Counted from the stretch's first letter, positions 9,621-18,354 are shown. The stretch is DNA of 64,000 bases from Virgibacillus halotolerans (GCF_016908515.1 NZ_JAFBEA010000007.1:62001-126000); one strand, 5' to 3'. Notes: generated from the sequence alone by a model not told the origin. Made by a program: numbers and translations.

Positions 9621-10301
9621 ATGAAAAAGATAAAAGGTAGAATGGATGAAAGTATTTTAGTTTGTGTGTATTATGGCCCCAATGGTGAACGATTGATCCG
9701 GAGAGGCCATAAATTAGCTGACATGCTGGACTGCCCTTTATATATTTTAACTGTAGACACGCGGCCACATGATGAATTTGATGCGGAAAAGTCCAGTTAT
9801 ATCGAACGATGGGAAGAACTGGCTGATGAATTGGATGCGGAGGAATTCATTATTCGTGACAGCGAGAGATCATCTGTCAGAGCCATTAAAGAGGTTGCAC
9901 ACAATCACAATATTACACAAATCGTTATTGGACAAAGCCCACAAAACAGATGGGAAGAAATTACGAAGGGGTCATTTTCCAATATGCTGTTGCGCGCCAT
10001 GACATTCATCGATATCCATATCGTCTCTATTGACCGGACACTCAAAGGCGTAGAGATGGACGATACTTCCTACGAAAAAGGGGTACGCGGTTTTTTGCGA
10101 CCCGATAAAGATAGCTATAGACTTTTCTTTACAAGATCTAAAGAAAATCTTTATGAAGGGATTTTTTATAAAGAGACCGGAACAGACTTCAACAATGGCA
10201 TTTTCAAATTTATAGCCCATGGTAAAACATGTCAGGTTCATATAACAGAAGATGTTGTAACAGGCAAAATGGTAGAACCACCAAATTTGAAAAAAAGTTA
10301 A
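9621..10301 (+). CDS. UspA-domain protein resembling the KdpD Usp module
   Basis: About 226 residues. An N-terminal universal-stress alpha/beta domain (MDESILVCVYYGPNGERLIRR to IHIVSIDR) contains IVIGQSPQNRWEEITKGSFSN. This resembles the Usp module of the KdpD potassium sensor kinase, but no kinase or transmembrane part follows; the remaining 80 residues are unassigned. Upstream in-frame GTG and ATG codons exist, but GGGGTGAT at 9605-9612 best serves the ATG at 9621. It diverges from the mrp operon and converges on htpX. A role in ion or stress sensing is suggested only by similarity and neighbours. Confidence 0.75.
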   Translation: MKKIKGRMDESILVCVYYGPNGERLIRRGHKLADMLDCPLYILTVDTRPHDEFDAEKSSYIERWEELADELDAEEFIIRDSERSSVRAIKEVAHNHNITQIVIGQSPQNRWEEITKGSFSNMLLRAMTFIDIHIVSIDRTLKGVEMDDTSYEKGVRGFLRPDKDSYRLFFTRSKENLYEGIFYKETGTDFNNGIFKFIAHGKTCQVHITEDVVTGKMVEPPNLKKS

Positions 10302-10345
10302 TTTGTGCCTCGCACGAGCACAGCTTTCATATAATGCGTTAACAT

Positions 10346-10392
10346 AAAAAGCTTCTCCAACAGCAAAATTTATTGCGCTGGAGAAGCTTTTT
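10346..10392. terminator. bidirectional terminator between the UspA-like gene and htpX
   Basis: A 14-bp stem (AAAAAGCTTCTCCA pairing with TGGAGAAGCTTTTT) with T/A runs on both strands, between convergent genes. Confidence 0.88.
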
Positions 10393-10397
10393 TCTAA

Positions 10398-11276
10398 TTA
10401 AGCTAAACGCTTAATCCGTTCATCTAAATCGGGATGTGTTGAAAAAATATTGGATTTTCGTTTCCCATTTATTTTTAATGTGGCAATGGAAGTATCATCG
10501 TTCGCCTTCACACGATCTGAATATGCTTTCAACGATTCAAGTGCATGCCTCATCTTATCTTTACCCGCTATATCTGCCCCACCACGATCCGCATGAAACT
10601 CGCGGTGCCTGGAGTACGCAAATACAACCAAGCTTCCTAGAACAGAGAACACAATTTGGAATACAATGATCGCCAAAAAGTGAACAATTGGTGCCATTTC
10701 TTCTTTTACAAAACGCGAAGCGATCCATGCAGCAACACGAGCCAGGAATACAACAAACGTGTTAACGACTCCTTGCAACAGTGTCATTGTAACCATGTCC
10801 CCATTAGCAACGTGTGCCACTTCATGTGCAATCACACCCTCGACAGCGTCATCATCCATTCCTTGTAATAGCCCACTGGAAACAGCGACTAAAGAGCGTT
10901 TCCTTGAAGGGCCAGTGGCAAATGCATTCACTTCAGGCGAATCATAAATACCAACCTCTGGCATGTGCAATAACCCTGCAGCCCTGGATAGGCGATGTAC
11001 CTTTTCCACAACAACTCTTTCATAATCCGTTGATGGATTGTCCGGGTCTATCACACGGACATTCATCATTTTCTTTGCCATCCAGCGTGAGATAGCAAGC
11101 GATATAAATGAACCTGTAAACCCTATTACAGCACTAAAAGTTAACAGTTGCATCAAATTAATATTGCCATTTGGATCAATATAACCCCAGCCCCCTGGGA
11201 TAATAGAGAAGATAATACTAATCGTAAGTAATACCAATACGTTTGTTAGCAGAAAGTAAAATATTCGTTTACCCAT
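10398..11276 (-). CDS. htpX: HtpX-family membrane zinc metalloprotease
   Basis: M48 membrane protease acting on damaged membrane proteins. Two N-terminal transmembrane helices precede the protease domain. The zinc site is HEVAH in [13 protein letters not shown], with the third ligand in [10 protein letters not shown]; two more hydrophobic segments lie between them. About 292 residues, normal for HtpX. The open frame extends 22 codons further upstream; the ATG at 11276 is chosen because it follows AAGGGTGAG closely and begins [14 protein letters not shown], the usual HtpX start. Placement next to mrp and the des system suggests a membrane-stress neighbourhood. Confidence 0.93.
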   Translation of the reverse strand: MGKRIFYFLLTNVLVLLTISIIFSIIPGGWGYIDPNGNINLMQLLTFSAVIGFTGSFISLAISRWMAKKMMNVRVIDPDNPSTDYERVVVEKVHRLSRAAGLLHMPEVGIYDSPEVNAFATGPSRKRSLVAVSSGLLQGMDDDAVEGVIAHEVAHVANGDMVTMTLLQGVVNTFVVFLARVAAWIASRFVKEEMAPIVHFLAIIVFQIVFSVLGSLVVFAYSRHREFHADRGGADIAGKDKMRHALESLKAYSDRVKANDDTSIATLKINGKRKSNIFSTHPDLDERIKRLA

Positions 11277-11400
11277 CATCTCACCCTTTTTATCTACTTT
11301 TTTCATGTAACATAGTTGTATTATATAATCCAGCCCGTACAATCACAAGTATGGAATCAATCCGTCTCCAGACAAAATGGAATTGTTACTAATTTGTGAA

Positions 11401-12000
11401 CTAATTAAACCAACCATTATCTTTATATTTAGATATGGCTTCAATTCTGTTACTGACATCTAATTTATCAAAGATGATGGAGACATAATTACGTACGGTA
11501 CCTGTTGTTATAAACAATGCACCTGCAATCTCTTTCGTCGTCTTTCCATCGGCAATCAATTGAATTACTTGTTCCTCTCGTTCTGTAAGTGGAGTCCCTT
11601 CATGATAGGCCATGTCCACTAACTCCGGCGCATAAATCCGACGCCCATCCATAATAATCCGAATCGAATTGGCTAATTCCTCACTTGGACTGTCTTTTAG
11701 TAGATAGCCACTCACATTCGCTTTCCGGGCTCGTTCAAAATAGCCGCTTCGGGCAAAGGTTGTTAAAATAATCACCTTACAATTACTATTTTTCAATTTC
11801 TCTGCCGCATCCAACCCACTCTTTACCGGCATTTCTATATCCATGATACATATATCCGGATCGTGCTCATTTACTAATTCTAATGCTTCTTCCCCATTCT
11901 TTGCTTTTCCAACAACCTGCATATCATCTTCTAAATTAAGCAAAGAACCAAGCGCTCCAAGCAGCATCCCCTGATCTTCAGCGATCACAATACTGATCAT
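11401..12000 (-). CDS. desR: DesR-like response regulator (NarL/FixJ family)
   Basis: 199-residue regulator with a receiver domain (acidic pocket E8-D9, phospho-acceptor Asp54 in CIMDIEMP, conserved Lys in LLKDSP) and a C-terminal LuxR-type helix-turn-helix (LTEREEQVIQLIADGKTTKE). The upstream extension of the open frame is discarded: GGAGGGG sits five bases before the ATG at 12000. The start overlaps the desK stop by four bases (ATGA). Asp54 is also the phosphorylation site of B. subtilis DesR. A DesR-like palindrome lies upstream of des, so the regulon is likely the desaturase gene. Confidence 0.88.
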   Translation of the reverse strand: MISIVIAEDQGMLLGALGSLLNLEDDMQVVGKAKNGEEALELVNEHDPDICIMDIEMPVKSGLDAAEKLKNSNCKVIILTTFARSGYFERARKANVSGYLLKDSPSEELANSIRIIMDGRRIYAPELVDMAYHEGTPLTEREEQVIQLIADGKTTKEIAGALFITTGTVRNYVSIIFDKLDVSNRIEAISKYKDNGWFN

Positions 12001-13124
12001 GATATCCCCTCCTGAATAACATTCGGCACCTGTATACAAAGTGTTGTCCCCCCATTGGCTGTATCGATCAATAAACTGCCATTAACAAATTCCAGGCGCT
12101 CTTTCATCCCCCGTATCCCATGTCCTTCCATGAAATCGGAGTGTTCAACTAAACCGATGCCGTCATCCACTATTTTAATTAAAACTTTACTCGGCGATTG
12201 TATGACATCAATCGTACAACACGTGGCCTGACTATGTTTAACAACATTTGTAACAGCTTCCTTCAAGCACATGCTCAATACATTTTCAACCAGCAGCGGC
12301 GTCCCCATAAGATCCGGGTCCCCTTTTAAATGGAATTCCATTTGTGCCGCTATAACCACTTGCTCTACACGAATAATTTCTTCTTTAAGTCTGGCATTTT
12401 TCATATTGGATATCATTTCTCGCACTTCTTTTAAAGCTGTTCTGGCTGTCTGATGAATATCATTAATTTCTATTTTGGCCAATTCCGGATTTCGCTCTAT
12501 TAATTTTCCTGCCAAATCACTCTTCAAACCGATAAGAGAAAGCTTTTGCCCTAATGTATCGTGTAAATCACGCGCAATACGCTCCCGTTCCTCCATTACA
12601 GTTAACCGGGATATCTTTTTATTTGCATCCTCCAGTTGCCCTTCCAGTTCCTCCTGTTTATTACGATTATACAAATTGACAGGAATAAGTATGACACCTA
12701 ATACGCTAAGTAAAATAAAGGGAATTTGCGAATAAAAGATCTGACTTTGTATGAAAAATCCTGCAATTACTGCGGCGATGGTTGTAACGAGGTGCACAAT
12801 ATATAACGTAATAAAGCCAGCTTTATTTTGAATATTGCCGATGAAGAATGTTAAAAACAACGCAAAATATACATAGCCAAAATACAACGTCATTCCAATA
12901 TTGATCGCTATTTGAATGCCTACGGATACATATACGGTCCACCCTTTGGAAATAAAGGAGACTCTATAAACGGTAAAAAATATCATAATCATTAAAATAC
13001 CAATGATAACTTCAGCCATTGTGTTGGAACGAAATATAAAATAAAAAGGAAGAACACAAAAAGCAATCCAGGCAAAGAGACTAAGCCCGGTATTCTTCGG
13101 GAATATATGAAACCAATTTTGCAT
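11997..13124 (-). CDS. desK: DesK-like thermosensor histidine kinase
   Basis: 375 residues. Four to five transmembrane helices fill the first 150 residues, followed by a two-helix linker, a HisKA_3 dimerisation domain with the phosphorylatable His188 (ARDLHDTLGQ) and an HATPase_c domain with KEAVTNVVKHS (N box), DDGIG and GHGIRGMKER. His188 coincides with the active residue of B. subtilis DesK, which senses membrane thickness and fluidity. Unlike the typical des-desK-desR arrangement, about 600 bases of repeat-rich DNA with a terminator separate it from des. Confidence 0.9.
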   Translation of the reverse strand: MQNWFHIFPKNTGLSLFAWIAFCVLPFYFIFRSNTMAEVIIGILMIMIFFTVYRVSFISKGWTVYVSVGIQIAINIGMTLYFGYVYFALFLTFFIGNIQNKAGFITLYIVHLVTTIAAVIAGFFIQSQIFYSQIPFILLSVLGVILIPVNLYNRNKQEELEGQLEDANKKISRLTVMEERERIARDLHDTLGQKLSLIGLKSDLAGKLIERNPELAKIEINDIHQTARTALKEVREMISNMKNARLKEEIIRVEQVVIAAQMEFHLKGDPDLMGTPLLVENVLSMCLKEAVTNVVKHSQATCCTIDVIQSPSKVLIKIVDDGIGLVEHSDFMEGHGIRGMKERLEFVNGSLLIDTANGGTTLCIQVPNVIQEGIS

Positions 13125-13236
13125 ATGTAATTCCTCCTTATACAGTGTTATCCCATCATCAACACCTGCGTGATCCGACTTTGCTATCTATCCACCTCAG
13201 TATAACAAAATAACGCACCACTGCGTAATGATAAAA

Positions 13237-13261
13237 GCCCTTCAGTCAAAAGCTGAAGGGC
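13237..13261 (-). terminator. terminator upstream of desK
   Basis: A 9-bp stem (GCCCTTCAG/CTGAAGGGC) followed by TTTTAT on the minus strand. It would stop transcripts coming from des before desK. Confidence 0.7.
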
Positions 13262-13310
13262 AATGTTAGCAGTTAAGAAAATATAAACGAAGGGCGCATT
13301 ATCTAGTCCT

Positions 13311-13468
13311 TGTCGCTACAGAAATATACTACGCTTTCCGCAGGCTTGCACTGAGCCTCCTCAGAAAAGAAGCCCACTTTTCTTGTGGGGTCTCAGCGAC
13401 TACGCTTTTCCTGCAGGAGTCTACGTATATTTCTTCCGCTCTGGCGATCGTTGGTTTTGATAGTTATC
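13311..13468 (-). repeat. composite repeat, A module (inverted copy)
   Basis: Runs from CGCTACAGAAATATACTACG to TTTGATAGTTATC. Internally it pairs GCTTTCCGCAGGC-type and CCTGCAGGAGTC-type ends around a GGGGTCTCAGC core. Its reverse complement closely matches 16202-16346. Confidence 0.8.
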
Positions 13469-13499
13469 TACCCTTCTATGATAAAAAGATAAACAAGGG

Positions 13500-13705
13500 T
13501 AAATCACCGCTTTCTCCTTTTTAGAGAAGAAAGGTTACCTTAGATTATCATGGATGGTTGCGGAAGGTAATCGACTCCTGCGGGAAAAGCAACAACTGAA
13601 GATCCCACAGAAAGCGTTCTTTGCTTTCGAGGAAGCTGAAGTGTTGCCCGCGGAAAGCGACTACCTGGAGCAAACATCTCACTTGACGGAGAATCCATAA
13701 GAACC
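13500..13705 (+). repeat. composite repeat, B module
   Basis: Runs from the pyrimidine-rich CTTTCTCCTTTTTAGAGAAG through GGAAGGTAATCGACTCCTGC to GGAAAGCGACTACCTGGAGC and CATCTCACTTGACGG. The same sequence recurs inverted at 15896-16178. Together with the A module it fills the desK-des gap; no coding sequence is supported here. Confidence 0.8.
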
Positions 13706-13735
13706 AAGTAGTATTCTTGATTTTTCTACCTATAT

Positions 13736-14788
13736 TTATTTTTCTTGAAAGCTCGGTTTACTCGACTTCACAGTTACTTGGGATGTCGGCTTTTTCAGCA
13801 GTTCTTTCACATCACGAAAACTAACAAACGTTTTGCTCGCTTCATCATATAACCGAAAGCGGATTGACTTTAAACTGGAAGCAAGCGTGATTGTTGTTGC
13901 CTGTTGCAATGGTGGCGTGGATTCATGTGCTTTTTCCAAGTTATAATTTGGCACCCTTGGACTTAAATGATGGACATGATGGTATCCAATACTACCGGTT
14001 AACCACTCTATCACTTTTGGTAACTTATAATAGGAACTCCCGTCCACAGCAGCTTTCACGTAATCCCACTCGGATTCATTTTCAAAATAGGAATCCTCGA
14101 ATTGATGCTGTACGTAAAACAACCAAATACCTAGCGATCCTGATACAAATAATATCGGCACTTGTACAAGGAGAAATGCCTGCCAGCCAATCGCCCAAAT
14201 TAGCAGGGCATAAATAGCAGCAATAGAAAAGTTAATTAAATACGTATTCCAGCGTTCTTTCCTTTTTGGACCTTTTCGATTAAATCGATTCGAAACAAGA
14301 AACAGATAAATCGGACCTAACCCAAACAGCACAATCGGGTTGCGGTAAAGACGGTAGGCAAGTCTCCCCCAAAAGGATGCTTCCCGATACTCTTCTACGG
14401 TCATGACCCAAACATCGCCAGTACCACGCTTATCTAAATTACTGCTTGTTGCATGATGAATTGCGTGATCACGTTTCCATTTTTCAAAAGGAAAATGGGT
14501 TATAATCCCTGTAATTGTACCAACAATCCGAGTCGCTTTCTTATTCTTAAAAAAGGACATGTGTGTACAATCGTGGAAAATAATGAACGTACGAACAACA
14601 AATCCTGCTGTGACAACGGATAGTGCAAGCGATAACCAGATAGAAACGGACAAGCTTTGGTATGCCAGAAACCAAAGTAAGAAAAAAGGTACAATCGTAT
14701 TTACTAACTGAAAGATACTTGATTTTGTATTAGAAGCTGCAAATGGAGCAACACTTTTTCTTAATTGTGCTTGTTTTTGTTTACTCAT
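13736..14788 (-). CDS. des: membrane fatty acid desaturase
   Basis: Acyl-lipid desaturase family (B. subtilis Des, Delta5). It introduces a double bond into membrane phospholipid acyl chains to restore fluidity on cooling. Three histidine boxes bind the di-iron centre: HDCTH, HAIHH and HHVHH (in GYHHVHHLSPRVPNY). Four or so transmembrane segments surround them. 350 residues, full length. It starts at an ATG with AGGAGG eight bases upstream. An upstream activator-type palindrome and the adjacent desKR genes support DesR control. It lies inside a segment bounded by inverted composite repeats. Confidence 0.93.
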   Translation of the reverse strand: MSKQKQAQLRKSVAPFAASNTKSSIFQLVNTIVPFFLLWFLAYQSLSVSIWLSLALSVVTAGFVVRTFIIFHDCTHMSFFKNKKATRIVGTITGIITHFPFEKWKRDHAIHHATSSNLDKRGTGDVWVMTVEEYREASFWGRLAYRLYRNPIVLFGLGPIYLFLVSNRFNRKGPKRKERWNTYLINFSIAAIYALLIWAIGWQAFLLVQVPILFVSGSLGIWLFYVQHQFEDSYFENESEWDYVKAAVDGSSYYKLPKVIEWLTGSIGYHHVHHLSPRVPNYNLEKAHESTPPLQQATTITLASSLKSIRFRLYDEASKTFVSFRDVKELLKKPTSQVTVKSSKPSFQEK

Positions 14789-14840
14789 AATTTCCTCCTA
14801 TAATAAGTGTTCCATCGTTTATTTTTATATTGATAACTTT

Positions 14841-14846
14841 ATTATA
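14841..14846 (-). promoter_or_regulatory. -10 element of des
   Basis: Perfect TATAAT on the minus strand, about 55 bases before the start codon, with only a weak -35. This fits an activator-dependent promoter. Confidence 0.5.
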
Positions 14847-14890
14847 AGCAAAACCCCAACATGTTATAAGTCATAATCGTCAAGGATGGG

Positions 14891-14908
14891 ACATGACACT
14901 TGTCATGT
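14891..14908. promoter_or_regulatory. DesR-type operator palindrome
   Basis: ACATGACA-CT-TGTCATGT is a perfect 8-bp-arm palindrome. It is centred about 64 bases upstream of the transcription start predicted from the des -10. From memory of the family, the B. subtilis DesR sites have TGTCAT/ATGACA half-sites, so the match is good. Confidence 0.7.
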
Positions 14909-14950
14909 ATCGCACCCACTTCACAAACTTTGATGTCCTTAAAAAACTAA

Positions 14951-15017
14951 GGCATTCGCTTAATAGCGAGTGCCTCAGTTGCACTTATATAGTAGGTAAG
15001 TTTACACTTTCTATCTA
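14951..15017 (+). repeat. dispersed repeat family 1, copy b
   Basis: A 10-bp hairpin (GGCATTCGCT/AGCGAGTGCC, one mismatch) followed by CTCAGTTGCACTTATATAGTA, similar to the copies near 9264 and 37641. Confidence 0.7.
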
Positions 15018-15026
15018 CCAAAAAAC

Positions 15027-15061
15027 AGAGGTGCTAAGCGATCAATTCGCTTAGCACCTCT
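15027..15061 (-). terminator. terminator of purC
   Basis: A perfect 14-bp stem (AGAGGTGCTAAGCG and complement), immediately downstream of purC and followed by a short T run on the minus strand. Confidence 0.8.
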
Positions 15062-15072
15062 TTAAATAATTT

Positions 15073-15756
15073 CTATTTTGCAGTCATCATTTTTTCTAAT
15101 TGTAATGGTTCGATATACTTTCCATCCTTATATGCACGCATATTGCCACCAGATATTTCATCAATGAGCACGATTTGGTTGTTTGCATCTCTGCCAAATT
15201 CCAATTTTATATCATAAAGTTCAATGTTTTTCTTCGCCAATTCTGACTTGACAATATGAGAGATTTTTTGTGTCAACGTTTTTAACGTTCCATATTCCTC
15301 GTTTGTTAAAATACCTAACATTTGAAGTGCGTCTTCACTGATTGGCGGATCTTGCCGCTCGTCGTCCTTCAAGGTTACTTCAACAAATGCGTTCAAGTCC
15401 TGTCCTTCTTTTGCATATTTACCGTAGCGTCTTAGAAAACTGCCAACCGCCCTGTAACGGCAAATCACTTCTAGACCTTCTCCAAAAACAGTTGCCGGAA
15501 CAACAGTCATCGTCGTCTCCTCCACATTGGCATCAATATAATGTGTTGGAACACCTTTTTCCTTTAATGTTTCGAAAAAGAATTTAGTCAGCTTCAGCCC
15601 AGCCTGGCCAGCACCCTCTATTGTAAGACCAACTGTGTTTGCGCCAGGATCGAATACGCCATCTTCTCCAGTCACATCATCTTTAAATTTCAGCATGTAA
15701 TTTCCGTCTTCAAGTGCATAAACATCTTTTGTTTTACCAGAAAATAAAAGTTCCAT
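15073..15756 (-). CDS. purC: SAICAR synthetase (purine biosynthesis)
   Basis: Phosphoribosylaminoimidazole-succinocarboxamide synthase: CAIR + aspartate + ATP to SAICAR. It has the ATP-binding KTKDVYALEDG loop, the signature EVICRYRAVGSFLRRYG, the second motif LYDIKLEFGRD and DEISGGNMRA. 227 residues, slightly short but complete. In B. subtilis purC sits inside the large pur operon; here it stands alone, with its own promoter and terminator, within the segment bounded by inverted repeats. Whether the genome has a second purC cannot be told from the window. Confidence 0.94.
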   Translation of the reverse strand: MELLFSGKTKDVYALEDGNYMLKFKDDVTGEDGVFDPGANTVGLTIEGAGQAGLKLTKFFFETLKEKGVPTHYIDANVEETTMTVVPATVFGEGLEVICRYRAVGSFLRRYGKYAKEGQDLNAFVEVTLKDDERQDPPISEDALQMLGILTNEEYGTLKTLTQKISHIVKSELAKKNIELYDIKLEFGRDANNQIVLIDEISGGNMRAYKDGKYIEPLQLEKMMTAK

Positions 15757-15796
15757 GGAAAGTTTCCTCTCTTCTCAACAGCAGTTTTATTCTTTT

Positions 15797-15825
15797 ATTA
15801 TCACACAGAATGATACAACTGTAAA
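15797..15825 (-). promoter_or_regulatory. sigma-A promoter of purC
   Basis: -35 TTTACA (15825-15820), 17-base spacer and -10 GATAAT (15802-15797), 41 bases before the start codon. No PurR box pair is evident nearby. Confidence 0.65.
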
Positions 15826-15865
15826 TTCGACATTGTTCTTATATGTCTCCTATTTTTTTGAAACT

Positions 15866-15897
15866 TTATCGCAGTTTGGCGGGCAGTAAAACTCCCA
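15866..15897 (-). repeat. dispersed repeat family 3 fragment
   Basis: TATCGCAGTTTGGCGGGCAG followed by TAAAACTCCCATTGGG, matching 40715-40780 and (opposite strand) 31738-31793. It joins directly to the B module. Confidence 0.65.
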
Positions 15898-16178
15898 TTG
15901 GGATCTTCCATCAAGTAAGATGTCAGCTCCAGGTAGTCGCTTTCCGCGGGTGCCCCGGCAAGGGGTATGTCGACGTTGCCCACAAAGGGCGGTTTTAGTC
16001 GACCTTCATCAATGCTTCCTGCGGGATTTTCAGCTGGGACTGCGCTAACTCGTCCCACCATAAAGACTTGTTGCTTTTCCCGCCGGAGTCGACTACCTTC
16101 CGCTTCCATCACATGGTAATCTAAGGTTAGCTTTCTTCTCTAAAAAGAAAAGAGTGGGAGGTTTTCTCCTTGATTTCC
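15896..16178 (-). repeat. composite repeat, B module (inverted, longer copy)
   Basis: Reverse complement of 13500-13705 with an extra internal stretch around GGGACTGCGCTAACTCGTCCC. An open frame of 103 codons on the minus strand is a by-product of the repeat. Confidence 0.75.
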
Positions 16179-16201
16179 TTTTTATCCATATACCGTCAAG
16201 A

Positions 16202-16346
16202 ACCAACTATCACCAGCGGAAGAAATATACGTAGACTCCTACGGGAAAGCGCAGTGGGAAGACCCCGCAGAAAAAGTGTACTTCTTTTTCGAGGAGGCTG
16301 AGCGCAAGCCCATGGAAAGCGTAGTATATTTCTGAAGCGACGAGTC
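16202..16346 (+). repeat. composite repeat, A module
   Basis: Runs from CCAACTATCACCAGCGGAAG to AGTATATTTCTGAAGCGACG, the reverse complement of 13311-13468 with scattered changes. The 15757-16513 interval contains only the purC promoter and these repeats. Confidence 0.8.
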
Positions 16347-16475
16347 TTAGATATCCCCTTTCGTTAATACTTTCTTTACTTGGAACAAAGACTAAAATCG
16401 CGACGTTCTGGGACTACGGTACTGTCGTTCCTCGTCCCATCGAAAAGCATTGTCGCAATGTCTTCACTAGCATAT

Positions 16476-16516
16476 CCTGTGCGTCGAAACTCCCACTGAG
16501 ATGAATTTTCACTCTA
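16476..16516 (-). repeat. dispersed repeat family 3 fragment at the ykyA stop
   Basis: On the minus strand CATAGAGTGAAAATTCAT and CAGTGGGAGTTT match the family 3 copy at 40715-40780 (CATAAAGTGAAACTTCAT). The TAG in the first motif is the ykyA stop codon. Confidence 0.55.
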
Positions 16517-17179
16517 TGTATGCTTCGTAAGTCCTGCTGCTTGATAGTATTTACTTTTCGTTTCGTTATATTGTTCCGTGCAGCGGTTAAATTCGTCTTG
16601 TTGTTCTTCCATTTTACGATAGCGCTTATTTATTTTCTTAATTTGTTTATCAAGTGCCTCGGTATCCCTATCTTCTTTTTGCAGCTGTCCATAGAATTCC
16701 TTACTTTCTTTTAGACTATCCTCAAAATCTTTGTAATAGGACTCAAACAGCTCATATCGTTTATCCATTAATTCTACAGTTTCTATCGCGAGCTTTTGTT
16801 GTTCCGTATCCCTAATCTCCTCTGCAACCTTTTTAGTGGGTAGAGAGAGCTGATAAGCATCGTTCAAACCTGCATCAATTTCTTCCAATAACTGCTTTTG
16901 TTGTTCGTTGTTTTTTTGTGCAGCTCCTATGTGCTGCTTTAATTGCTCTACATGATCCGTATCAATATCCATGATTTTTTGATAGATAGTCTGTTCTTCC
17001 TCACCTGTTTCCTTTAAGGCTTGTTGCTTATCCGCAAAAACCTTTTCCTGGTCCGCTGCCTTTTCCAGATCTGTATAAATGTTCTCCGCTTGTTTTTGGT
17101 CGTGATGACAACCGCTAAGCAGTATCAGAAACAACATCATCAAACAAATGAATAACTTCCAGTTTTTAATCATGTTCAT
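16514..17179 (-). CDS. ykyA: YkyA-family putative cell-wall-binding lipoprotein
   Basis: 221 residues. A lipoprotein signal peptide with lipobox LLSGC near residue 24 is followed by a highly charged, almost entirely helical, probably coiled-coil region rich in Gln, Glu and Lys, as in the YkyA family of Bacillus. It should be anchored to the outer face of the membrane. It lies 13 bases downstream of a polysaccharide deacetylase gene, suggesting a two-gene envelope operon. The stop codon falls at the edge of a dispersed repeat, so the very C terminus may derive from it. Molecular function unknown. Confidence 0.8.
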   Translation of the reverse strand: MNMIKNWKLFICLMMLFLILLSGCHHDQKQAENIYTDLEKAADQEKVFADKQQALKETGEEEQTIYQKIMDIDTDHVEQLKQHIGAAQKNNEQQKQLLEEIDAGLNDAYQLSLPTKKVAEEIRDTEQQKLAIETVELMDKRYELFESYYKDFEDSLKESKEFYGQLQKEDRDTEALDKQIKKINKRYRKMEEQQDEFNRCTEQYNETKSKYYQAAGLTKHT

Positions 17180-17192
17180 CCCCCGATCTTAT

Positions 17193-18092
17193 TTACCCAT
17201 TGATAGGATGGCAGCGGCCTTCACATTCAAATGTTAAAGGCGCCATTTTATTTGTGACTGTTTCTGTTTGGTAACCTTCCTGCTGAAGATAGGTTAATAA
17301 TTTAGGCAAATGTCGAATCGTCTCCGGTTTATCATGAAGCAATACTACCGGGGTTTCGCCCGCTTGCTTTACATTTTCGATTTCCTGAATAGTATGATCG
17401 ATAAATCGTTGGTCCTTCAACTCCCAGTCCCGGCTGTCCACATTCCAATCCCATATTTTAAAGTTCTGCTGATTCAATGATCCCCTCATTTCTTCCGTCA
17501 AATAAGGGATACTGCCATAAGGTAGGCGAACAAGTTCCGTGTAAACACCACTCACATCCTGCACAATCTCCTGGTCGTCGCTCATTTCCTCTGTAGGCGC
17601 TTCCGTCGAACGGTATATTTGGTCTTTATCATGTGTGATTCCATGTAAACCAAGCCCAAATCCTTCATTCACCATTCTTTCAACAATCTCTGGACGGCTT
17701 TGTATCTGTGGACCAAGCATGAAAAAAGTTGCTTTGGCATTGTATTGATCCAATATATCGAGCAATTCACCAGCTTCGGGTGATGGCCCATCATCGAATG
17801 TTAAGTAAATGGCTTTATCTTTTTGTTCTGCTTTACGTTGTTTTTCCTGAGCCTTTTGCTTTGCTTGCCTTTCCTTTTCTTGGAAAGACTGATGGAGATC
17901 AGAGTCAGAAAATGCCTTTTTGGTTTCAAATGAAAGGGAAAGTTGTTCTGCCGAAACAGATTCTATCTTCTCCCCAGAAGCGGCTGTTTTATCGATACTA
18001 GCTAAACGCAGAAAGAAGAATGACAGTATAAATACAGCGATAATAGATAGTGTTATTTTCCCTTTGCGATTTAAATGTTTATGTTGTTTCAT
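17193..18092 (-). CDS. membrane-anchored polysaccharide deacetylase (NodB domain)
   Basis: 299 residues. An uncleaved N-terminal signal anchor (SIIAVFILSFFFLRL) is followed by a charged linker and a carbohydrate esterase 4 domain. Motifs: YLTFDDGPSP (catalytic base and metal ligand), HGITHD (H-x3-H metal ligands, here HGITH) and RLPYGSIPYL. The family removes acetyl groups from peptidoglycan GlcNAc or related glycans. First gene of a probable operon with ykyA. Substrate not determinable. Confidence 0.88.
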   Translation of the reverse strand: MKQHKHLNRKGKITLSIIAVFILSFFFLRLASIDKTAASGEKIESVSAEQLSLSFETKKAFSDSDLHQSFQEKERQAKQKAQEKQRKAEQKDKAIYLTFDDGPSPEAGELLDILDQYNAKATFFMLGPQIQSRPEIVERMVNEGFGLGLHGITHDKDQIYRSTEAPTEEMSDDQEIVQDVSGVYTELVRLPYGSIPYLTEEMRGSLNQQNFKIWDWNVDSRDWELKDQRFIDHTIQEIENVKQAGETPVVLLHDKPETIRHLPKLLTYLQQEGYQTETVTNKMAPLTFECEGRCHPING

Positions 18093-18354
18093 TAGCGCAT
18101 CCCCCCAGATAACTAATTGATAACTTTATGTAAAATAGGTGCAATGACCTAATATTCGATTAATACCCCTATCATGCAACAAATTTCGCAGTCTGTACAC
18201 CCCTAAATTTCCCTATTTCTAATGATGCCAGAAATTAAGGGGAGTTATATAAGTCTATAGTCTATTTGTTTCAATTATTGGTCTTTCAACAGTGGAAACT
18301 TGTATACTAGAAACATGGAACCATGCATATATTTTGTGATATGGGGGTGATAAG

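Noticed and set aside
15801-16112. 103-codon open frame on the minus strand
   Set aside because: It coincides with the composite repeat B' module, has no ribosome binding site and no protein-like composition.
13311-16346. Insertion sequence with transposase
   Set aside because: The inverted repeats flank des and purC but no transposase or integrase gene lies between them, so it is treated as a repeat-bounded segment only.
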